Positions 7,804-12,112 of a stretch of 12,112 nt of DNA are shown one piece after another; position 1 is the stretch's first letter; each line of letters begins with the position of its first letter. Where the stretch lies: positions 1-12,112 of the forward strand of contig CAJVPP010003263.1 in the NCBI GenBank assembly GCA_910592005.1, in the 5' to 3' direction. Below the pieces are notes generated by a model, which saw nothing but the letters and a program-made list of their open reading frames with translations, did not search any database and was not told where the DNA came from. The stretch comes from Funneliformis mosseae. Its lineage: Eukaryota; Glomeromycota; Glomeromycetes; Glomerales; Glomeraceae. The position numbers and the translations under genes were made by a program.

Positions 7804-8208
7804 ATGAATCAGATTTTAAGGTCACTTAAGAGATATCTTAAAAGAGTAATGGATCTTTTTAAGAACTCACCTTCATCAACACGCACATTCAGCGCACCTT
7901 CATTAACCGATTTAATATCTCCAAATTATAATAATTTTGATTTAGTATTTTCGAATGGAATCAAAATCACAATTAAAACCCCACCATTTAAAAAAACGAA
8001 ATCGTTATTAAATAAACGTCTCATAAAATTGGAAGGAGCGTTTGATCTGTTTTTTGAATTAATAAATATTAATCTAAAAGAAGAGTTATCTAAAGAGTTG
8101 TCTTGTGAGCTGGCTTATATCGCTGCTAAAACTTGGAGGGACTCAAATGTTCACTTTCGTGAAAATTTTGAAAAATTATATTATAGATTAGAATTAATTA
8201 ATACATAA
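7804..8208 (+). CDS. Short divergent HMG-box-like protein
   Basis: Single exon, 134 aa, starting at ATG in context TTTCAAAATGA; the nearest upstream ATG (7755) is out of frame. Residues 1-30 are basic and Ser-rich (SLKRYLKR, then SPSSTRTFS). Residues 45-62 hold FDLVFSNGIKITIKTPPF. Residues 79-132 resemble an HMG box: AFDLFFELININLKEEL matches helix 1 with its aromatic core, LSCELAYIAAKTW helix 2 with the conserved Trp (W111), and VHFRENFEKLYYRLE helix 3. Many fungal HMG boxes, including the mating-type-like class expanded in arbuscular mycorrhizal fungi, have the same order: PPF or PPYP, then AFxxF, then (I/L)AxxxW, then a basic/aromatic helix. If correct, it would bind DNA in the nucleus. 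The box is at the C-terminus with almost no tail, and the motif normally reading PNAF is degenerate. Codon use is ordinary and no frameshift is seen, so it is probably expressed. It is unlikely to be sex-determining, since these fungi are thought to use an HD locus. Confidence 0.6.
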   Translation: MNQILRSLKRYLKRVMDLFKNSPSSTRTFSAPSLTDLISPNYNNFDLVFSNGIKITIKTPPFKKTKSLLNKRLIKLEGAFDLFFELININLKEELSKELSCELAYIAAKTWRDSNVHFRENFEKLYYRLELINT

Positions 8209-9034
8209 TTATCTAAGATAATAATTACTCATACTATTTAATATTTTAATTATAGAATTCAATTTAATATACACACATTTCATAGAATTATAGACAAATA
8301 TAGAATATATTCATTATTTCATTAGTTATACATTAATTACATAATTTAGAGACTGTGTATAACCTTTCTTTCTTCTTGATTTTGCGCCTCACGCTAAACT
8401 TACAATAAAAATTCGGTGATAAATTACTTTCAAAATTTTTACTTTTGATCCAATTCTGGTAAGTACAGTATATTAAATTAGACGTGTAAATCTCACGTAA
8501 TCTTGTCCATTCATAGTTTTCTATTTTAGTGTTACAAATAAATGATTAATAATCATTAATAAATTACGTAATAAAAAAAAATAAATAGAAAAAATAGTTT
8601 GTCATTTTTTAAAGTATTTCTAAAATTAAAAAAATTTTTTCAATGAAATCAGGTACCAAAAAAGTAAATGTAAATCTAGGGAATTCGCGATTAAGTTAAA
8701 ATGATGTCATATACTGTACATGCAAATCTTTATCCTGATTTATCTACAAATCAACAAATCTGCAACTAATTTAAAAACCGTTTTAAAATAGTAACACTAT
8801 CTCATTGCAATAATAAAAAAATCACCAAAATGTATACAAAATCAAATAAAGTTTGGTCCCTTATATTTCAAAAAATTTACTCCTTTTAGGCAAATTAATA
8901 AAATTAAAAAACATTTTCCACTTAAATTTTTTTTGGAAGGAAAAGAATTTATTAGTTTAATTACAGCAGATCATTATTAGAAGTTCATTGTAAGCTGAAT
9001 ACTAAAAGAACATTTTTAAAAAGAATCCATGGAA
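8209..9034. other. Convergent intergenic region, no gene seen
   Basis: This lies between the tails of the HMG-like gene (+) and COQ10 (-). AATAAA at about 8404-8409 could serve as a poly(A) signal for the HMG-like gene, about 195 bases after its stop. A GTAAGTAC near 8459 and a TGATGTCA palindrome near 8702 are noted, but no exon or gene could be built around them. Confidence 0.55.
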
Positions 9035-9040
9035 TTTATT
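9035..9040 (-). terminator. Poly(A) signal AATAAA for COQ10
   Basis: On the minus strand AATAAA occurs about 72 bases after the COQ10 stop codon, within GATAAATAAATTCC. The distance suits a short fungal 3' UTR. Confidence 0.4.
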
Positions 9041-9111
9041 TATCAAAATGTCTTTTTTTAAAAAAAATCTTTACAAGGATTAAAAATTCTTGTCTAATTT
9101 AATTGTTCTTT

Positions 9112-9978
9112 TTAATAATCTTCGATAGAAGGAGCAGGTGGTCCGTATACTTGGTTACACCTTTCCTCAAAAGCATCGATCATCAACGCACTAACTTGGT
9201 CAAAGAAAACATTAGCAACTTGAGCATGTAAAGGTGAAGTGAACTCAAATTCTAAATGAAAGTCCAAATAACAATGTGTTGACGGTAATTCATTATGTGG
9301 TGCAAATTGCCACACGGATATTAAATGGCTAAATAGTGCATCCGACGATGCCACCGCCTAATTTTGGAAGGTGAATTAATTTATATGTTTATTCTATGTA
9401 TATATATTTTTTTTATCTGTTTAATTACCTGGACAAATCTTGGCCTTTCACAAGTGACTTCAGATAAATACGTCTCCGAAAATCCTTTAAATCCTACACC
9501 TAACGCTGCTGTAAGAATTTTGGTCCTTTTATCAACAGAATGTGACTTTAACACCTCTGAATTTGTACAGTATGGGATGAAAAGATGATATTCGTCAATA
9601 TTTGATACAACATCATAAAGCTGTTTTTGTGTATATCTAAATTTCATGGTATAACAAAAAAATATATATTATATTAATGAATAAAATGGAAATATGTTTT
9701 TTTTTGCACCTAACAAAAAAAGGGTTAATACCATTTGATGACACAAACCCAACAACTTTATGTCCATTATAGGATTTTTTTGATGATAAGATATCGGAGA
9801 ATCCAAAAAAATTTCGCCGTTGTTTTTTAGGGGTTGAAGTTGGAAAAGGTTGCTGTGAAAAGAAAAATGGTCGTGATGTTGATATCGGTGAAAAAAATCT
9901 TTTAAAATTTAATGAAGGAGGTCTCCTTAGCGGAGAACTTAACGCATTTGCTAACTTCAAATATGTATTATGAAACAT
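9112..9978 (-). CDS. COQ10: Coenzyme Q-binding protein COQ10, mitochondrial, START/polyketide-cyclase fold
   Basis: Three exons on the minus strand: 9978-9749, 9636-9429 and 9357-9112 (TAA), joined by introns 9748-9637 (GTTTGT...TTTAG, 112 nt) and 9428-9358 (GTAATT...TTAG, 71 nt). The product is 227 aa, within the COQ10 family range. Residues 1-60 are rich in Arg, Lys, Ser and Phe with no acidic residue (LRRPPSLNFKRFF, KKQRRNFFGF), a typical mitochondrial presequence. The START domain follows: KVVGYTQKQLYDVVSNIDEY, then FIPYC, GVGFKGFSETYLSEVTCERP, LFSHLISVWQFAP, CYLDFHLEFEFTSPLHAQVA and FEERCNQVYGPP. The first splice restores the family GY motif (V-V-G|Y-T-Q); the second keeps frame between FVQ and AVASSDALF. 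COQ10 proteins bind ubiquinone in the mitochondrial inner membrane and are needed for efficient respiration and CoQ synthesis. It ends tail-to-tail with the HMG-like gene. The reading frame is intact across all exons. Confidence 0.92.
9358..9428 (-). other. COQ10: COQ10 intron 2
   Basis: Donor GTAATT right after codons for RFVQ; acceptor ATTAG before codons for AVASSD. A phase 0 intron of 71 nt. Confidence 0.85.
9637..9748 (-). other. COQ10: COQ10 intron 1
   Basis: Donor GTTTGT at 9748 and acceptor TTTAG at 9637. The splice turns GG plus A into the Gly of the family GY motif. A later GT (GTATTA) 15 bases downstream would insert extra residues and disturb that motif. Confidence 0.75.
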
Positions 9979-10450
9979 CTTTCTTTGTCTTAATATTTTT
10001 TAACTTTTAGAGGAATTTTTTTTTTTTAAAAAAAAAAAAAAGAAATCCAAATATATTTAAAATAAAAATTTTTGGTTTGTAAAGTTGACAAGTAAAATGT
10101 TAACCTAAAATAGAAATATGAAATTTTTTTTGTTTTTTTTTTTTTATTCAAAAAAAAATAAAATCCGGAAGAGAGAAAATTTTCATAAGTAAAATCATTC
10201 GAATCAAATTTATTTATAACTTTATATTAAGAAACTACGCATAATGGTGTTAAAAATATCCATCATAAATTATTTACTACTCACTTCATAAAAAAAAACC
10301 GTGGACCCCCCCTTACAGTGCCACGTGTAGTACACATGATACAAATTAACGCTTTTGAGTAAAAAAAAAAAAGATCGTTATTTTGGCAATGCATTAATTT
10401 TAATATAAATTTGGAAATATGACGTATCTGCAATGGTCCCCATAATAACT
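9979..10450. other. COQ10 upstream region, no gene seen
   Basis: Contains long A- and T-runs (10017-10040, 10123-10145), a C7 run (10306-10312) and a CACGTG palindrome (10322-10327). A TATA-like AATATAAAT near 10400 is readable on the plus strand. The COQ10 promoter should lie here, but no TATA box at standard spacing from 9978 was found. Confidence 0.5.
10322..10327. promoter_or_regulatory. E-box CACGTG
   Basis: The palindrome CACGTG sits about 345 bases upstream of the COQ10 ATG and next to the only GC-rich patch of the region (GTGGACCCCCCC). In fungi it is a binding core for bHLH factors such as Cbf1 or Pho4. Function is inferred from the motif only. Confidence 0.3.
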
Positions 10451-10639
10451 TTAAATTCGAAGAAAATTTTCATTTATGATCATTAGCTGCGGAGTATAAA
10501 CAACAAAATTATTATATATTTTAAGAATAAGAATGTCCTTTTTAATTTCAGTAAGTAATAATAAAAAAAAAAATTTTTTAATAAAAAATACATTAGCTAA
10601 GAATAGAGCAACATACTCGGGCGCGGATAAAAACTTCAT
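10451..10639 (-). CDS. Doubtful short gene (first exon MKFLSAPEYVALFLAN)
   Basis: The unspliced frame is 62 aa. Only its first 16 codons look coding: MKFLSAPEYVALFLAN, with GC-containing codons (TCC GCG CCC GAG) unlike the flanks. The next part is T-rich and intron-like, starting GTATTTTTT. An acceptor at CCGCAG would leave LMIINENFLRI and a 27-aa product; one at TTAAAAAG would leave DILILKIYNNFVVYTPQ and the same end. All options use the same stop near 10451. It lies upstream of COQ10 on the same strand. The hydrophobic start could be a short membrane or signal segment. No family is recognised, and it may be an exon of a larger model or chance. Confidence 0.25.
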   Translation of the reverse strand: MKFLSAPEYVALFLANVFFIKKFFFLLLLTEIKKDILILKIYNNFVVYTPQLMIINENFLRI

Positions 10640-10929
10640 TATGATTTTATTATAGTTATAACAACTTTCTAAAAAAAAGGGCTAACATGCATGAATAAAG
10701 ATTTATTAATTTTATTTATATTTATCAAATATATTAAACGGTACAGCAATATACCTTCCAACCACACAGAATAAAATAAATTAATTTTAACTTGTAGATT
10801 GAAAATTCCCTTTTTTTTGTTTTCAAAGCTTTATAATTTATGTATTTTATAAAAGGGTCAAAACATATAATTATTTATCATTTTTTATCAAAAAAATCCT
10901 ACTTTTTCGTCATAATTAAATTTGCTGAA
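10640..10929. other. AT-rich intergenic stretch, no gene seen
   Basis: No ORF, RNA gene or repeat could be supported. It includes ACGGTACAGCAATATACCTT near 10738 and short A/T runs. Confidence 0.55.
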
Positions 10930-11160
10930 GTGATTTTAAACCTTTTTTGTTGTGAAATCTAACTAGTATTTGGATTAATTTTGTGAAATTCTGTGATTTG
11001 GCCAGAATTATGGATTCGCAAATTCTGGCCAAACTTAATGTCAGCCAGCATTACGATGATTGCAAATCCTAAATCAGGCCAAAATTTTGAAAATTATCAG
11101 CTATATTCTGTGATTTCCTGTGAGATTCTATGAAATATAGACTCTGATTTGGATATATAA
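10930..11160. repeat. Short dispersed-type element with a perfect 13-bp inverted repeat
   Basis: TTTGGCCAGAATT (10997-11009) and AATTCTGGCCAAA (11021-11033) are exact reverse complements around an 11-nt loop. A related unit follows: GATTCGCAAATTCTGGCCAAA-like sequence at about 11013-11033 recurs in altered form at about 11058-11083 (GATTGCAAATCC, then AGGCCAAA). CTGTGATTT occurs at about 10991 and 11107, with TGTGAAAT and TGTGAGAT variants nearby. The segment is more GC-rich than its surroundings and abuts the AT-rich block on the right. This looks like a small non-autonomous element or a composite repeat. The outer ends could not be fixed. Confidence 0.5.
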
Positions 11161-11229
11161 AATGAAATTTTTGAAATGGATCATATTTTTAAGAGGTTAT
11201 TAAATCCATTTGACAAGTAAAATATTATT

Positions 11230-12112
11230 TATAATTGATTTTAAAAAGTATAATTTGTGTTTAATAAAAATTTTAACTTTGGTAATAATAAAAAATAAGA
11301 AATAAAATTACTAATTAAAATCAGTATTTAATTCTTAAAATTAAAACTATATTAAAAAGTTATTTGAAAATTTTATTAGAAAAATCAGGCTTTAATTTTT
11401 ATTGTATTTTAGTTTTAAAAAATTTTCAGAATTTGATTTTCTTAAACAAATTTTTTATTTCTTTATAAAGGATTTATTTTTAAGTATAGTAATAAAATCA
11501 ATTATTTTATCAGTAATTTATTAATAAATTATTTATTATAACTAATAGAGATTTAATATTTAAATATATAGTTAATTTTAAAGTATTTTTATAAGAAAAA
11601 TTTAAGTAATTACTATAAAATAAAATATTAGTTATAGTAAATTTTAAAACTAGAATAAATAATGTATTATGATTAACTTTATTAAATTTAAATTAAAAAA
11701 AATATATAATATTAGAAGTTAATATAAATTATCAATAATATCAAAATCTAAATAATATTATTTATAAATGCTAAATTAGTGATTAATTAATACTCAATTT
11801 ATTTAAGTTATTTTTATAAAATAAAATTTTATATAATAAACATTTTATATTTATAATTTGATTTTAATATAAAAAACCATATAAATTATTTAGTAAAAAA
11901 GAAATTAACCTATATCTAGAATTAGTAAAATTAAGGTTAAATTTTAAATATTATTGTAATTACCATCAGATAATCTAAAATAATTACTTTATATTATATT
12001 TAAAATAAAATTAATTATTTTTATAATTATATTTTTAAAATTATTATTATAATATTAAATAAATTTTATTATTTTAAAATAATTTAATTATTAATTTATT
12101 AGATTTTAATTT
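11230..12112. other. Extremely AT-rich terminal stretch, possibly decayed coding sequence
   Basis: Almost entirely A and T with no usable ORF. Two overlapping plus-strand frames give protein-like text near 11890-11990, one with KKEINLYLELVKLRLNFKYY, the other with RISKIKVKF and LPSDNL. Because both look plausible, neither is called. The composition matches the decayed block at 1239-6090. Confidence 0.5.

Noticed and set aside
9364..9588. 74-codon plus-strand frame
   Set aside because: It is antisense to COQ10 intron 2 and exon 2.
10306..10327. C7 run with CACGTG as a possible GC-box core promoter for COQ10
   Set aside because: It is about 345 bases from the ATG with no transcription-start evidence; kept only as a candidate E-box.
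1..12112. tRNA, rRNA or CRISPR arrays
   Set aside because: No cloverleaf-type A/B box pairs, rRNA-like conserved segments or regularly spaced direct repeats were found by eye on either strand.

Overview
The window reads as nuclear DNA of a very AT-rich fungus. It has short GT-AG introns (62 to 112 nt), TATAAATA core promoters, a divergent single-exon HMG-box-like gene and large tracts of decayed, transposon-like sequence. Together these suggest an arbuscular mycorrhizal fungus of the Rhizophagus type. That placement is an inference from style and gene content, not a database match.

Layout. (1) Bases 1-618 hold the 3' part of a spliced but frameshifted gene with a weakly chromodomain-like segment, followed by a T-rich low-complexity tract (619-1020). 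(2) Bases 1121-1238 look like the terminal end of a pogo/Tc1-mariner-type DNA transposon, ending in a TA. (3) Bases 1239-6101 are extremely AT-rich and hold no intact gene. Three stretches can still be read as decayed coding sequence: 1323-2973 (+), 3087-4260 (-, with a CENP-B/Tc5-like helix-turn-helix segment) and 5515-6101 (-). Their in-frame stops are nearly all ones that CAA, CAG, CGA or TGG could give by C-to-T or G-to-A change, so the block looks decayed by transition mutation. (4) Bases 6100-11200 are more complex in composition and carry the likely live genes: a possible small spliced peptide gene (6545-6714), an HMG-box-like gene (7804-8208, +) and COQ10 (9112-9978, -, three exons, 227 aa). 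HMG and COQ10 are convergent. A doubtful short ORF (10451-10639, -) and an inverted-repeat element (about 10930-11160) follow. (5) From about 11230 to the end the sequence is again extremely AT-rich with no resolvable gene.

The only gene whose role can be stated with confidence is COQ10, a mitochondrial coenzyme Q-binding START-domain protein needed for efficient ubiquinone function in respiration. The HMG-box-like protein is a probable DNA-binding factor of a class expanded in these fungi. The genes do not form a pathway or operon. The window is best described as a small gene island between two decayed, transposon-derived blocks.
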